The notes beneath the pieces are model-generated. The model had not been told where the DNA came from. It saw only the letters and a list, made by a program, of their open reading frames with translations, and searched no databases. The position numbers and the translations under genes were made by a program. 64,000 nt of DNA. Source: Streptomyces sp. APSN-46.1. GTDB lineage: Bacteria > Actinomycetota > Actinomycetes > Streptomycetales > Streptomycetaceae. Below, piece after piece: positions 1 through 8,887 of the stretch (position 1 is its first letter; the number at the start of each line of letters is the position of its first letter). Where the stretch lies: assembly GCF_022815725.1 (NCBI RefSeq), contig NZ_JALGRF010000001.1, positions 806,001 to 870,000 on the forward strand, in the 5' to 3' direction.

Positions 1-2
1 CC

Positions 3-584
3 ACCGGCGCCACCTGCGTCTTCTCCACGCAGATCCTCCAGGGCATGAAGAACCTCGGCCTGGACGTCTCCAAGGACGACGCGCGCGGCTTCATGTGTGC
101 CTGGCACTACGTCAACCACTACCTCGGCACGCCGGAGAAGTGGCTGGTGCCGAAGGACGTGGACCAGACCGAGGCGCTGTGGAACCACGTGCGGGACCAG
201 GAGTGGAAGAAGACCGACGACGGCGTGTTCATGACCGAACAGGCCATCAACTTCTACCGCAAGTTCCTGCCGCCCGGCGCCCATGACATGTACGTCGCGA
301 TGATCCGTACGGCACTGACCGACAAGTACGCCGACATGGCCGGGCTGAAGCGGAACGCGCTGCTGGACGCGGGCGGCAAGCTCGCCGCCGGCGGCCACAG
401 TGTGCTGAGCGGCACCGCCGGCGGGCTGCTGGGTGGCGGCGCGAAGAAGACCGTCGGGGTCAACCCGTACAAGGAGATCCTCGGCATCGCCTCGAAGGCG
501 TTCAACGAGGTCGAGCGGTACGCGCTGACCCACGACGAGGACGACCAGCCCCAGATGCACCAGGAGCTCGACGACAACCGCTGA
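3..584 (+). CDS. MpaB/DUF2236-family oxygenase, C-terminal part (partial)
   Basis: The reading frame is open to the left window edge, so the start and any N-terminal domain lie outside; the first visible Met (position 45) is internal. About 190 residues are visible. The stretch with LDVSKDD, a Trp-His-Tyr-Val segment, HYLGTPEKWLVP and a later KFLPPG resembles the C-terminal half of the DUF2236 (MpaB, latex-clearing-protein-like) family of haem oxygenases, in which a conserved long helix carries a WRY-x-G-x-LG-x-P type signature. The haem ligand region is not in the window. The tail after residue 115 is Gly-rich and then acidic. A strong hairpin follows the stop. The family assignment is by remembered pattern, so moderate. 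Confidence 0.6.
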   Translation, partial: TGATCVFSTQILQGMKNLGLDVSKDDARGFMCAWHYVNHYLGTPEKWLVPKDVDQTEALWNHVRDQEWKKTDDGVFMTEQAINFYRKFLPPGAHDMYVAMIRTALTDKYADMAGLKRNALLDAGGKLAAGGHSVLSGTAGGLLGGGAKKTVGVNPYKEILGIASKAFNEVERYALTHDEDDQPQMHQELDDNR

Positions 585-600
585 GCCCGGCAACCAGGGT

Positions 601-633
601 GGGTCGGGACGGGCTCGGTGCCCGTCCCGACCC
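601..633 (+). terminator. Rho-independent-type hairpin after the MpaB-like gene
   Basis: A perfect 14-bp inverted repeat (601-614 with 620-633) encloses the loop TCGGT. It sits 17 bases after the stop codon. No U-run follows, as is usual for Streptomyces hairpin terminators. Confidence 0.75.
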
Positions 634-742
634 GGTCCGCTCCGGTCTGGTGCAAGGGAAGTCGGCTTTCAGGTCCCGGTGTTGCCGGCTCGGGCACATC
701 GGGTAGCTTTCTGGAAACTGATTCCAATTCTACGGGGCTGAC

Positions 743-2626
743 GTGTTAGAGCTGAGGGGGAGCGGGGCCGAGCCGCTGGAGGCGGAGGACCCGTGTCGGA
801 TCGGGCCGATTCCGCTGGCGGGCCGGCTCGGAGCCGGCGGAATGGGGCGGGTGTACCTCGGGGTCCACGAGGGCCGGTACGTCGCCGTCAAGCAACTGCT
901 GTCCTCCGTGGTCGGCGAGGACGAGGACTTCCGGCGCCGGTTCGGGCACGAGCTGGACAACCTCGCCCGGCTGCCCGCGGAGGCCACGGCACCGCTGCTC
1001 GCGAGCGACCGCACCGCCCGGCCGCCGTGGTTCGCCACTCCGTACGTCCCCGGGCTCACCCTCAGGGAAGCCGTCGAGCTGCACGGCAGCCCGCTGCCCC
1101 CGAACGCGCTGTGGCTGCTGCTGCGGGAGGCGGCGGCGGGCCTGGCGTCGGTCCACGCGCTGGAGATGGTGCACCGGGACCTGAAGCCGTCCAACGTCAT
1201 GCTGACCCTGGACGGGCTCACCCTCATCGACTTCGGCGTCGCCCGGGCCGCTGAACAGAGCCAGCTGACCAGGACCGGCATGGTCGTGGGTACGCCCGCC
1301 TACATGGCTCCCGAACAAGCCTCGGGCACACGGCGGTTGAGCGGCGCCACGGACGTCTTCGCGCTGGGCTCGGTACTCGCGTACGCGGCGTGCGGCCGAC
1401 CGCCCTTCGGCGACGAGTCGGGGCACGGCGTGCTGTACCGCATTGTCCACGAAGAGCCCGACCTGGAGCCGTTGCGGGTGCTGGAGCCGGATCTCGCCGA
1501 GCTCGTCGCGGCCTGCCTCGACAAGGACCCCGAGGGCCGCCCGACCGCCGCCGAGCTGCTCGAACGCGCCTCACGGCAGGGCCCGTTCAGCGGTCCGCTG
1601 TGGCCGGCCGCCATCACCGGGCGGCTGACGGAGCGGGCCGCCTTCGCCGCTGACGTGCGGGAGATCGACGTACCGACGCTCCCGCTCGCGGGTGAGAAAC
1701 CGCAACCGGAGAAGGACCCGGGGCCGAAGCCCGCGCCGCCCGGCGCCGAGGCCCGTCCGGAGCAACCCGAGCAGCCGGAGCGGCGTGAACGGCCCGAGCG
1801 GCGCCGCCGTACCAGCGTCCTCCTCGCCGTCGTCCCCGTCGTCGTGGTCGCGGGTGGTACGACGCTCGTCATCCAGCACGCACCGTTCACGTCCTCGCCG
1901 CACGCCAAAGCGCAGACCACCCCCCTCGCCCCGGTCACGGCGCCGGTCGGCCCGACGCCGTCGACGGCGGGCGGCAGCCCGTCCGGAGCGGCGTCACCCG
2001 GGCAGTCGCCGGCCCAGGACAAGGCCGACGGGGACGGCGACGACAAGGGGCAGGGAGGGACGGCCGCCCCACCCGACTCGGTCGCCGGCGCCGCCGGAAC
2101 GGCCCCCGGCCCGGGCAGCGGCGGTGCCGGCGGCGGCAGCACGCAGAGTGGCGCGGGCGGCTCCGGAGGTTCCGGGAACGCGGGCGGCACCGCCAGTTCG
2201 CGCCCCTCCGGTGGCGGTACGTCCACGGCCCCCACCACGGCCCCGGCACCGCCGGCGCCCCCGGAATCCGGCACCTACCGCTACCGCAACGGCAACAACG
2301 GCAAGTGCATCACCCAGATCTTCGGGGCGTCGGACTTTGGCGACTGCTCCGATTCGACCGCCCGCTGGACCGTGCGGAGCAAGCAGGACGGCAGCTTCAA
2401 GCTCGTCAACCAGCAGACCGGTCAGTGCCTGTACGCCAACGGCCTCGGCCAGGCCGTCTTCGTGGGCGACTGCGCGCAGGACATCGGCCGGCTGTGGCGT
2501 ACGGGTTCGGACGGCAGCCTCCGGAGCGACTACGGCGGCGGCTGCCTCGACCTGGGAATGAGCAGCGGCCTGGTGACGACGTCGTGCGCCGGGCACGCTT
2601 CGCAACGCTGGACGCGGCAAGCCTAG
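743..2626 (+). CDS. Membrane Ser/Thr protein kinase with extracellular ricin-type lectin domain
   Basis: 627 residues. The cytoplasmic kinase domain covers about residues 19-275: glycine loop LGAGGMGRV at 29-37, Lys50, catalytic HRDLKPSN with Asp146, DFG at 163-165, and GTPAYMAPEQ activation-loop end. A charged Pro-rich juxtamembrane segment leads to one transmembrane helix at about 357-377. A long Gly/Ser/Pro/Thr linker then leads to a beta-trefoil (ricin B, CBM13-like) domain at 511-627 ending with an SQRWT motif. The lectin lies outside the cell, so the protein looks like a sensor kinase for wall glycans or sugars; this is inference. The start is GTG at 743, followed by TTA as codon 2, which makes translation depend on the leucyl-tRNA encoded by bldA. 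GGGG just upstream can serve as ribosome site. Confidence 0.93.
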   Translation: MLELRGSGAEPLEAEDPCRIGPIPLAGRLGAGGMGRVYLGVHEGRYVAVKQLLSSVVGEDEDFRRRFGHELDNLARLPAEATAPLLASDRTARPPWFATPYVPGLTLREAVELHGSPLPPNALWLLLREAAAGLASVHALEMVHRDLKPSNVMLTLDGLTLIDFGVARAAEQSQLTRTGMVVGTPAYMAPEQASGTRRLSGATDVFALGSVLAYAACGRPPFGDESGHGVLYRIVHEEPDLEPLRVLEPDLAELVAACLDKDPEGRPTAAELLERASRQGPFSGPLWPAAITGRLTERAAFAADVREIDVPTLPLAGEKPQPEKDPGPKPAPPGAEARPEQPEQPERRERPERRRRTSVLLAVVPVVVVAGGTTLVIQHAPFTSSPHAKAQTTPLAPVTAPVGPTPSTAGGSPSGAASPGQSPAQDKADGDGDDKGQGGTAAPPDSVAGAAGTAPGPGSGGAGGGSTQSGAGGSGGSGNAGGTASSRPSGGGTSTAPTTAPAPPAPPESGTYRYRNGNNGKCITQIFGASDFGDCSDSTARWTVRSKQDGSFKLVNQQTGQCLYANGLGQAVFVGDCAQDIGRLWRTGSDGSLRSDYGGGCLDLGMSSGLVTTSCAGHASQRWTRQA

Positions 2627-2658
2627 TCTGGACAGTTCCTCCACACAGGCGGGGTTGT

Positions 2659-2698
2659 GCCCGGCCGGTGCCGCCCCGATAGTGGGTACCGGCCGGGC
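2659..2698 (+). terminator. Hairpin terminator after the kinase gene
   Basis: GCCCGGCCGGT (2659-2669) pairs exactly with ACCGGCCGGGC (2688-2698) across an 18-base loop, 32 bases after the kinase stop codon. Confidence 0.65.
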
Positions 2699-2758
2699 CT
2701 CCTCGTGGGCGCCCGCTCGCGTAGACCGAGGCACCTTCCTCCTCGTCGGGGGGCGACG

Positions 2759-3058
2759 ATGAAACGCGTACTTTCCCTGCTCAGCTCGGTTGTCCTGGGC
2801 GCCGCCCTGACGGTTGCCGTCGGGAGCCCCGCGTCGGCCGACGCGTACGACTGCCGTACCTGGTACCAGTCGAGCACCACCGCCGCCGGTACGTGTACCA
2901 ATGGCACCGGCGAGTTCCGTGTCTACACCAGGTGTGACCGGTTCCTCCAGCAGGACTACACCGTGTACGACCCCACGTGGGACCGTGTCGGCGCCACCAG
3001 CACCGCCACCTGCTACAGCGGCGGCAAGCCCTACGGCGCGGGCATTCAGGTGCGTTGA
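2759..3058 (+). CDS. Small secreted four-cysteine protein of unknown function
   Basis: 99 residues from ATG 2759. Residues 1-28 form a typical Sec signal peptide (Lys-Arg, hydrophobic core, ASA-type cleavage site before DAYDC). The mature chain of about 71 residues has four cysteines (32, 46, 59, 85), which suggests two disulfides, and is rich in Tyr, Thr and Gly. I do not recognise the family; small secreted proteins of this kind are common in Streptomyces. It lies between the kinase gene and a methyltransferase gene 18 bases downstream with the same orientation, so it may be cotranscribed with the latter. No catalytic motif is visible. Confidence 0.8.
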   Translation: MKRVLSLLSSVVLGAALTVAVGSPASADAYDCRTWYQSSTTAAGTCTNGTGEFRVYTRCDRFLQQDYTVYDPTWDRVGATSTATCYSGGKPYGAGIQVR

Positions 3059-3076
3059 CCCGGAGGTGGTGGGGCG

Positions 3077-3910
3077 TTGACAGGTGAGCCTCGGCAGCAG
3101 TCCGCTCCGGTCGTGCGGCCCGCGGTGTGGGAGACGTACGGGCCGGCCGATCTCAGTGCCGTTCCCGTGTTCGCCGGAGGGTTCATCAACTTCGGCTACT
3201 GGAAGGCCGTCGATCTCGAACGCCCGCTGTCGCAGAGCGACCGGGTCCGCAGCGAGCGGGACCTCTACCGGCACGTCCTCGACGCCGCCGCCCCCGGGGG
3301 CGGCCGGGCCGTGGAGATCGGCTGCGGTCTCGGCGTCGGCTGCGCGCTCGCCCTGGAGGAGTACCGGCCCGCGGACATCACCGGGGTGGACATCCATCCC
3401 CAGCAGCTCCAGCGGGCCCGGGACGTCAACGCCCCGCTCCTTGAAACACGGCCGCGGCGGCTGCGCTTCGTCCAGGGAGCCGCCGAGAGCCTGCCGTTCG
3501 GCGACGGGGAGTTCGACTGCCTGTACAGCGTCGAGGCGGCCCAGCACTTCCCGGACCTGGACGCGTTCGCCCGGGAGACGGCGCGGGTCCTGCGGCCGGG
3601 CGGGCGGGTGGCGGTCGCCAGCTTCTTCACCGTCGAGGGCACTCCCCCGCAGGCAGAGCGGCTCGCCGGACTCCTCGACTCCTTCGCCAGCGGCCTGGAC
3701 ATCGCCCGGCCCGTCTCCGGGCTCACCGACGCTCTCGCCGACGCCGGTCTCATCGACGTCCGGGCCCGCTCGATCGGCGCACAGGTCTGGCCCGGCTGGG
3801 ACCGCTGGCTCGCCCGCCTCTGGAAGCCGGGCTCTTGGCCCCGGAACTTCCTTGCCGCCTGGGAGCAGCGGATCCTGGACTACTACCTGGTCACCGCCAC
3901 CCGGCCGTAG
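3077..3910 (+). CDS. SAM-dependent methyltransferase (type 11)
   Basis: 277 residues from TTG 3077, chosen because GGAGGTGGT lies six to fourteen bases upstream. A Rossmann-type methyltransferase: motif I VEIGCGLGVG (about residues 77-86), the acidic end of beta-2 in GVDIHPQQL, motif IV EFDCLYSVEAAQHF, and the RVLRPGGRVAV post-motif. The N-terminal INFGYW before motif I resembles methyltransferases acting on small lipophilic substrates such as prenyl quinones, sterols or polyketides. The substrate cannot be deduced, and no biosynthetic cluster surrounds it. It follows the small secreted protein by 18 bases. Confidence 0.88.
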   Translation: MTGEPRQQSAPVVRPAVWETYGPADLSAVPVFAGGFINFGYWKAVDLERPLSQSDRVRSERDLYRHVLDAAAPGGGRAVEIGCGLGVGCALALEEYRPADITGVDIHPQQLQRARDVNAPLLETRPRRLRFVQGAAESLPFGDGEFDCLYSVEAAQHFPDLDAFARETARVLRPGGRVAVASFFTVEGTPPQAERLAGLLDSFASGLDIARPVSGLTDALADAGLIDVRARSIGAQVWPGWDRWLARLWKPGSWPRNFLAAWEQRILDYYLVTATRP

Positions 3911-4002
3911 CCCCTGGGGGGACCGGGGTACTGGTCGAGGGCGTCGGGGCAGGACCCGGGTCCTCGTGCCCGCGGGCGATGTTCCGGGCCAGATCCGCTT
4001 CC

Positions 4003-4008
4003 TAGTCT
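4003..4008 (+). promoter_or_regulatory. Leaderless-type -10 hexamer for the serine hydrolase gene
   Basis: TAGTCT fits the actinobacterial TANNNT -10 and ends six bases before ATG 4015. That spacing puts the transcription start at or beside the A of the ATG. No clear Shine-Dalgarno sequence is present. The -35 is weak. Confidence 0.4.
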
Positions 4009-4014
4009 CGGGGC

Positions 4015-5223
4015 ATGCGATCACACGATTCACGCACCGTACGAAATGCCGTGACAACGTCCGGGCTGCGACGGGCAGTCGCCGCGATGGCGATGACGGC
4101 CGCCGCCCTGACCGCCGCCGGCACGCTGCCCGCGTCGGCGGCGCAGGCCCACGACGCCCACGGCCCGCGCGATGCCGTACGCCAGGGGCTGGAGCGGCTG
4201 GTGACCGACGACCGGTTTCCCGCCGCCCTGGCCGCCACCGTCGGCCGTGACGGGCGCACCCGTCACTACACCGCGGGCGTCGCGGACTTGAGGACCGGGG
4301 CGAAGGTTCCCGTGGACGGGCAGGTGCGGGCGGGCAGCAACACCAAGACGTTCACCGCCACGGTCGTCCTGCAACTGGTCGGCGAGGGCACGGTCGATCT
4401 CGACGCGCCCATCGAGCGGTACCTGCCCGGCCTGGTGCGCGGAGACGGCATCGACGGCCGCGACATCACGGTGCGCCAGCTGCTCCAGCACACCAGCGGA
4501 CTGCCCAACTACACCGACTCCATGCTCGATGCCGTCTTCGGCAAGGGCCGCCACACCTACTACCAGCCCCGCGAGCTGCTGGACCTGGCGCTGTCCCGGA
4601 AGGCGGACTTCGCCCCCGGAACCAGCTGGTCGTACAGCAACACCAACTACGTCGTCGCCGGCCTGCTCATCGAGAAGGTCACCGGCCGCCCGGTCGCCGA
4701 GCAGATCACGAAGCGGGTCATCGACCGCGTCGGGCTGCGCCACACCTACTTCCCCGGTGTGGGCGAACAGGGCATCCGGGAAGTCCACCCCCGGGGCTAC
4801 CACGCCTCCGGGCCCGGAGCGGCACTGGACGACATCACGGAGATCGACCCCTCCTGGGGCTGGGCCGCCGGGCAGCTGATCTCCACCCCCGGCGACCTCA
4901 ACCGCTTCTTCTCCGCCCTGATCGGCGGCGAGCTCCTGCGCCCCGAAGAGCTCGCCGAGATGCGCACCACCGTCAAGATCCCCGACGACGGTCCCGGCAC
5001 GGGGGCCGGGACCCGGTACGGGCTCGGTGTGATCAGCACGCCACTGAGCTGCGGCGGCCTGATGTGGGGGCACGGCGGCGACATCCCCGGGTACCACACG
5101 GTGCCCGGTGTCACCGACGACGGCCGCGCCGCCACCATCGCCGTGACCGCCGACCGGGCACCCACCTCGAACGGCTTTACGAACGCCGACGCTCTCCTCG
5201 ACACCGCCCTGTGCGGGCAGTGA
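4015..5223 (+). CDS. Secreted serine hydrolase of the beta-lactamase / D-Ala-D-Ala carboxypeptidase fold
   Basis: 402 residues from ATG 4015. The first 45 residues form a long twin-Arg/Sec-like signal (RR near residue 19, Ala-rich core, ASA cleavage). Penicillin-binding motifs are complete: SNTK with nucleophile Ser108 and Lys111, YSN at 207-209 and a late HGGDIPGY in place of KTG. This is the class C beta-lactamase-like family 12 seen in R61-type DD-carboxypeptidases and esterases. It would act outside the membrane on peptidoglycan stem peptides or related amides. The start is supported by a -10 hexamer giving a leaderless mRNA. A 20-bp palindrome follows the stop. Confidence 0.92.
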   Translation: MRSHDSRTVRNAVTTSGLRRAVAAMAMTAAALTAAGTLPASAAQAHDAHGPRDAVRQGLERLVTDDRFPAALAATVGRDGRTRHYTAGVADLRTGAKVPVDGQVRAGSNTKTFTATVVLQLVGEGTVDLDAPIERYLPGLVRGDGIDGRDITVRQLLQHTSGLPNYTDSMLDAVFGKGRHTYYQPRELLDLALSRKADFAPGTSWSYSNTNYVVAGLLIEKVTGRPVAEQITKRVIDRVGLRHTYFPGVGEQGIREVHPRGYHASGPGAALDDITEIDPSWGWAAGQLISTPGDLNRFFSALIGGELLRPEELAEMRTTVKIPDDGPGTGAGTRYGLGVISTPLSCGGLMWGHGGDIPGYHTVPGVTDDGRAATIAVTADRAPTSNGFTNADALLDTALCGQ

Positions 5224-5227
5224 CGGC

Positions 5228-5247
5228 CGGCCCCGCCGGCGGGGCCG
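5228..5247 (+). terminator. Perfect 20-bp GC palindrome after the serine hydrolase gene
   Basis: CGGCCCCGCCGGCGGGGCCG is self-complementary and begins five bases after the stop codon; it can form a strong hairpin on the nascent RNA. Confidence 0.65.
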
Positions 5248-5329
5248 CGAACGGCCAGACGGAACGTTTGAGGAGGGGAAATCCGCCCGCACCGCGTCAC
5301 CCGCAGCCGGCCGGGGAATGCGCGCTGGT

Positions 5330-6532
5330 ATGCCGGAAATGATCCGTAGCTTCGCCACCCGTATCGCCCACCGGCGCCGCGAGCCGGTCGCGGTGCAGGC
5401 CGTGCGCTCCACCGCCGCGGCCGTCATCAGCTACGTCGTCGCGCTGCGCCTGAGCAGCGAGCCGAACCCGCTGACCGCACCGCTGACCGCCCTGCTCGTC
5501 GTACAGGTCACCCTCTACTCCACGTTGACCACCAGTATCCGCAGGGTGAACTCCGTGGTCGTCGGCGTCCTGATCGCGATCGGATTCAGCGTGCTGGTAG
5601 GCCTCACCTGGTGGAGCCTCGGCCTGCTCATCCTGGCCTCCCTGGTGGTGGGCCACCTGGTCCGGGTCGACGAGTTCGTCCCCGAGGTCGCGATCAGCGC
5701 GATGCTCGTCCTCGGTGTCACCCAGGTCGCGAACACCGCCTGGGACCGGGTCCTGGAGACGCTGATCGGCGCGGTGGTCGGGCTGTTGGTCAACCTGCTC
5801 GTCGCGCCGCCCCTGTGGGTGGGCCCGGCGGGTGCCGCGATCGCCGACCTCGCCGGGCGCATGAGCCGGCTGCTGAACCACCTCGGTGAGGAGGACCCCC
5901 TTGGGCCCGCCAAGGTGGAGCGGGCCGCGGCCCGGCTGCACGAGGCGCGCCGGCTCGACAACGACATCGCGCAGGTCGACGCGGCCCTCCGGCAGGCCGA
6001 GGACAGCCTCCGCTTCAATCCGCGGGTCAAGGAGGGACTGCTCTTCCGGCTGGTCCTGCGTACCGGCCTGGACACCCTGGAGATCTGCGCGGTGGTGCTC
6101 CGCGTGGTCTGCCGGACGCTGACCGACCTGGCGAAGGCCCGCTCCGGCGGACCGCTCTTCGCGGGCGAGACCGCGACCGCGCTTCGGCAGGTGTTCGATC
6201 ACACGGCCGTCGCCGTGGAGAGCTTCGCCCAGCTGATCACCGCGCAGGTCAGCGCCAACGCGGAAGAGGCGGAGGCCCGCCTGATCGGGGAGCTGGCCGT
6301 GGCCCGGGCGCACCGTGACCGGCTCGCGGACCTGCTGCTGGCCGGCGTCGGCGAGAACCCTGCCCAGTGGCAGTTGCACGGGGCGCTGCTCGCCGAGCTC
6401 GACCGGGTCCTCGACGAACTGGGGGTGGACAAGCGCTCCCAGCGCCTCATGGAGGAACTCGACCACCACACCCGCACCCGCTCCCCCGGCCGCTTGCGCC
6501 GCCGCCTCCGCCGACCCGAATGGACGTACTAG
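5330..6532 (+). CDS. FUSC-like / aromatic acid exporter-type membrane protein
   Basis: About 400 residues from ATG 5330; ATG 5318 and ATG 5339 are alternatives because GGGGA fits 5330 better than 5318. The N-terminal half contains about five hydrophobic segments with the FUSC-type pattern LTAPLTALLVVQVTLYST followed by SVLVGLTWW, TQVANTAWDRVLETLIGAVVGLLVNLLVAPP. The C-terminal half (about 190-400) is helical, charged and likely cytosolic, with coiled-coil character. Relatives export aromatic acids or act in envelope stress. It stands alone between a hairpin and the astacin operon. Confidence 0.85.
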   Translation: MPEMIRSFATRIAHRRREPVAVQAVRSTAAAVISYVVALRLSSEPNPLTAPLTALLVVQVTLYSTLTTSIRRVNSVVVGVLIAIGFSVLVGLTWWSLGLLILASLVVGHLVRVDEFVPEVAISAMLVLGVTQVANTAWDRVLETLIGAVVGLLVNLLVAPPLWVGPAGAAIADLAGRMSRLLNHLGEEDPLGPAKVERAAARLHEARRLDNDIAQVDAALRQAEDSLRFNPRVKEGLLFRLVLRTGLDTLEICAVVLRVVCRTLTDLAKARSGGPLFAGETATALRQVFDHTAVAVESFAQLITAQVSANAEEAEARLIGELAVARAHRDRLADLLLAGVGENPAQWQLHGALLAELDRVLDELGVDKRSQRLMEELDHHTRTRSPGRLRRRLRRPEWTY

Positions 6533-6611
6533 ATCACCGGCGGGACGTGGAACACATGGGATGGCGACGTACTCGCCCGACCACTTCCATCCCCTGCAGC
6601 GAAGGTGACTC

Positions 6612-7898
6612 ATGAGCGCCGGCCCAGCGGAACCCGATCGCCGAACGAAGAAGACGGCGGCGACGAAGAAGAAGGCAGCCCAGAAGACGGCCCCTACCCG
6701 GAAGCAAGCCTCGCCGCGCCGGGCCGCGGCCTCCCGTACATCGTCGAACGGAAGCGGGGAGCTCCGGTCGGGACCGATCGCGGGCACCGCGCTGGTCGAC
6801 GGCGTGAGTTTCCAGGGCAAGGGTGTCCAGTACGCCGAGGTGGACGGCATGGCGGTGTTCGAGGGGGACATCGTCCTCGGCACCGTGCGGGAGGTGGAGG
6901 ACCGGGCCGCCCGGGGGTCCCTGCTCGAATCCGTCGGGGTCTCGGCCGTGGTGGCGGGGCGGCAGTTGCGCTGGCCGAACGCGACCGTGCCGTTCGAGAT
7001 CGACCCTGCCCTTCCCAACCCGCAGCGCGTCACGGACGCCATCGCCCACTGGCAGTCCCGTACCCGCATCCGCTGCGTGGAGCGGACGCCCGCCAACGCC
7101 GCGCAGTTCCCGGATTTCGTACGCTTCGTCCCGGGCGGCGGGTGTTCCTCGCACGTCGGCAGACGGGGCGGCATGCAGGCCATCACCCTGGGAACCAACT
7201 GCACCACCGGCAATACCATCCACGAGATCGGCCACGCGGTGGGTCTGTGGCACGAGCAGAGCCGCGAGGACCGCGACCAGCACGTCACGATCGATTTCAC
7301 GAACGTCGCCCCGGACATGCAGCACAACTTCGTGCAGCACATCGCCGACGGCGACGACCTGGGGCCGTACGACTTCGGTTCGGTCATGCACTATCCGGCC
7401 ACGGCCTTCGCGATCGATCCGAACCGGCCCACGATCGTCCCGCGCCATCCGCTGCCCGAGGGCGTGGTGATGGGCCAGCGCACCGGGCTCTCGCAGGGCG
7501 ACATCGACGGCGTCCACATGATGTACGCGGGCGTTCAACCGCCGCCCACGTTCAAGGAGATGCCCAAGGATCCGATCGTCGACACGACGGTCAAGGAGAT
7601 CCCCAAGGACCCGGTACAGGACCTGCCCCACAAGCATCCCGCCCTGGACACCTTTCCGTTCCCCCAGCCGTTCCCCCAGCCGGTCGGCATGCCGTTCGTC
7701 CTGGCCACACCGCACCAGTCGCCGGCCCTGGCCGGTCAGACCGACGGACTCACCGAGCAGGTCCGCCAGCTCAGCGCGGTCATCGGCGCGATGCAGCAGG
7801 AGCTGGCCGCCGTGGCGGCCAGCCACAGCAGCCTTCTCGCCCAGCTGAGCGGCCAGCTGAGCGGCCGGCTCCCGGGCGGTCCCGGGCAGCCCCGATGA
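6612..7898 (+). CDS. Astacin-like M12A zinc metallopeptidase with repeat-bearing C-terminal tail
   Basis: 428 residues. The N-terminus (1-50) is Lys/Ala/Thr-rich with no hydrophobic signal segment. The protease domain (about 115-306) has the astacin zinc motif HEIGHAVGLWHEQSREDRD with His204, Glu205, His208 and His214, and the Met-turn SVMHY at 257-261 with Tyr261 as fifth ligand. A tail of about 120 residues follows: two near-repeats (KEMPKDPI at 315-322 and KEIPKDPV at 328-335), a Phe-Pro-Gln segment (348-356) and a predicted coiled coil (about 376-418). The stop overlaps the start of the next gene by four bases, so it is translationally coupled to an ATP-grasp ligase. Absence of a signal peptide is odd for this family. 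Confidence 0.9.
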   Translation: MSAGPAEPDRRTKKTAATKKKAAQKTAPTRKQASPRRAAASRTSSNGSGELRSGPIAGTALVDGVSFQGKGVQYAEVDGMAVFEGDIVLGTVREVEDRAARGSLLESVGVSAVVAGRQLRWPNATVPFEIDPALPNPQRVTDAIAHWQSRTRIRCVERTPANAAQFPDFVRFVPGGGCSSHVGRRGGMQAITLGTNCTTGNTIHEIGHAVGLWHEQSREDRDQHVTIDFTNVAPDMQHNFVQHIADGDDLGPYDFGSVMHYPATAFAIDPNRPTIVPRHPLPEGVVMGQRTGLSQGDIDGVHMMYAGVQPPPTFKEMPKDPIVDTTVKEIPKDPVQDLPHKHPALDTFPFPQPFPQPVGMPFVLATPHQSPALAGQTDGLTEQVRQLSAVIGAMQQELAAVAASHSSLLAQLSGQLSGRLPGGPGQPR

Positions 7899-8887
7899 TC
7901 CTGGTCGTCTCGTACGACGAGGACCACGCCCTCGCGGTCGTCGGCCGCCTGGAGGCGGACGGCCGCGAGGTGGTCCGTATCGACCTCGCCGACTTCCCCG
8001 CGCGCGGCGGGATCAGCCTCGACTACACCGCGGACGGGAACCCCGTTCACACGCTCTCGACACCGACGGCTCACACCCCGCTCGACCGGTGCCGCGTCGC
8101 CTGGTGGCGGCGCGTGCGCCCCTTCACCGTCGACCGGGCTCTGGCGACCGCTCACGACCAGAGCTTCGCGATCAGCGAGACCGGTCAGGCGCTGCACGGC
8201 CTGTTCCACTCCCTCCCGTGCACCTGGGTCAATCCGCCCGCGATGGACGAGATCGCGCACCGAAAGCCCTACCAATGGGAAATGGCTCGGCGTACGGGGC
8301 TCACCCTGCCGCGCACCCTCGTCACCAACCAGCCCGAGAGAGCCCGCCGTTTCATCGAGGAGGTGGGCGTCGGCCGCACCGTCTTCAAGGCCTTCATCGC
8401 CTCGGCCACCGCATGGCGCGAGACCCGGCTCGTGCGCACCGAGGACCTGGCTGCCCTGGATGCCGTGCGCTACGCTCCCGTGATCTTCCAGGAGTTCGTG
8501 CCCGGGGCGGATCTCCGGGTGACCATCGTGGGCGATCGTGTCTTCGCCGCCGAGATCGATGCCTCCCGGACCAGCTACCCGGTGGACATGCGGATGGTGG
8601 TCGACGAGGCGCGCGTACGACGGGTCACGCTTCCCCCGGCCCTCACCCGCCAGCTCCTGTGCTTCATGCGCAGCCTCGGGCTGGTGTACGGCGCGATCGA
8701 CCTGCGTCGGCGTCCCGGAGGGGAGTACGTCTTCTTCGAGGTCAACCCGGCCGGACAGTGGCTGTTCGTGGAGGAGCGCACGGGACTGCCGATCACCGAG
8801 GAGGTCGCCGCGCTCCTGTCCCGTCTCGACGGCCGAGAGCCTCGGCGAGCGGGTGCGGTGTCTTCGTCGGCGGGCAGGGCGGGATGA
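7895..8887 (+). CDS. ATP-grasp ligase of the MvdC/MvdD (graspetide maturase-like) family
   Basis: 330 residues from ATG 7895, overlapping the astacin stop by ATGA. Features match peptide-modifying ATP-grasp enzymes: N-terminal substrate domain with RIDLADFP and the paired-Arg WWRR (70-73), the hinge NPP...KPYQWEMARRTGLTLPRT (about 113-141), the FQEFVPGADLRV strand (198-209) and metal-binding FEVNPAGQW (281-289). Known relatives make side-chain ester or amide crosslinks (Asp/Glu to Ser/Thr/Lys) in ribosomal peptides. No obvious short precursor gene is adjacent; the KDP-rich tail of the upstream astacin is a possible substrate. That link is inference. The last three bases overlap the next gene. 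Confidence 0.85.
   Translation: MILVVSYDEDHALAVVGRLEADGREVVRIDLADFPARGGISLDYTADGNPVHTLSTPTAHTPLDRCRVAWWRRVRPFTVDRALATAHDQSFAISETGQALHGLFHSLPCTWVNPPAMDEIAHRKPYQWEMARRTGLTLPRTLVTNQPERARRFIEEVGVGRTVFKAFIASATAWRETRLVRTEDLAALDAVRYAPVIFQEFVPGADLRVTIVGDRVFAAEIDASRTSYPVDMRMVVDEARVRRVTLPPALTRQLLCFMRSLGLVYGAIDLRRRPGGEYVFFEVNPAGQWLFVEERTGLPITEEVAALLSRLDGREPRRAGAVSSSAGRAG

Noticed and set aside
1994..4057. A 687-codon minus-strand frame over the kinase, small secreted protein and methyltransferase genes
   Set aside because: Antisense shadow with low-complexity Arg/Pro/Gly composition; the plus-strand genes have motifs and ribosome sites.
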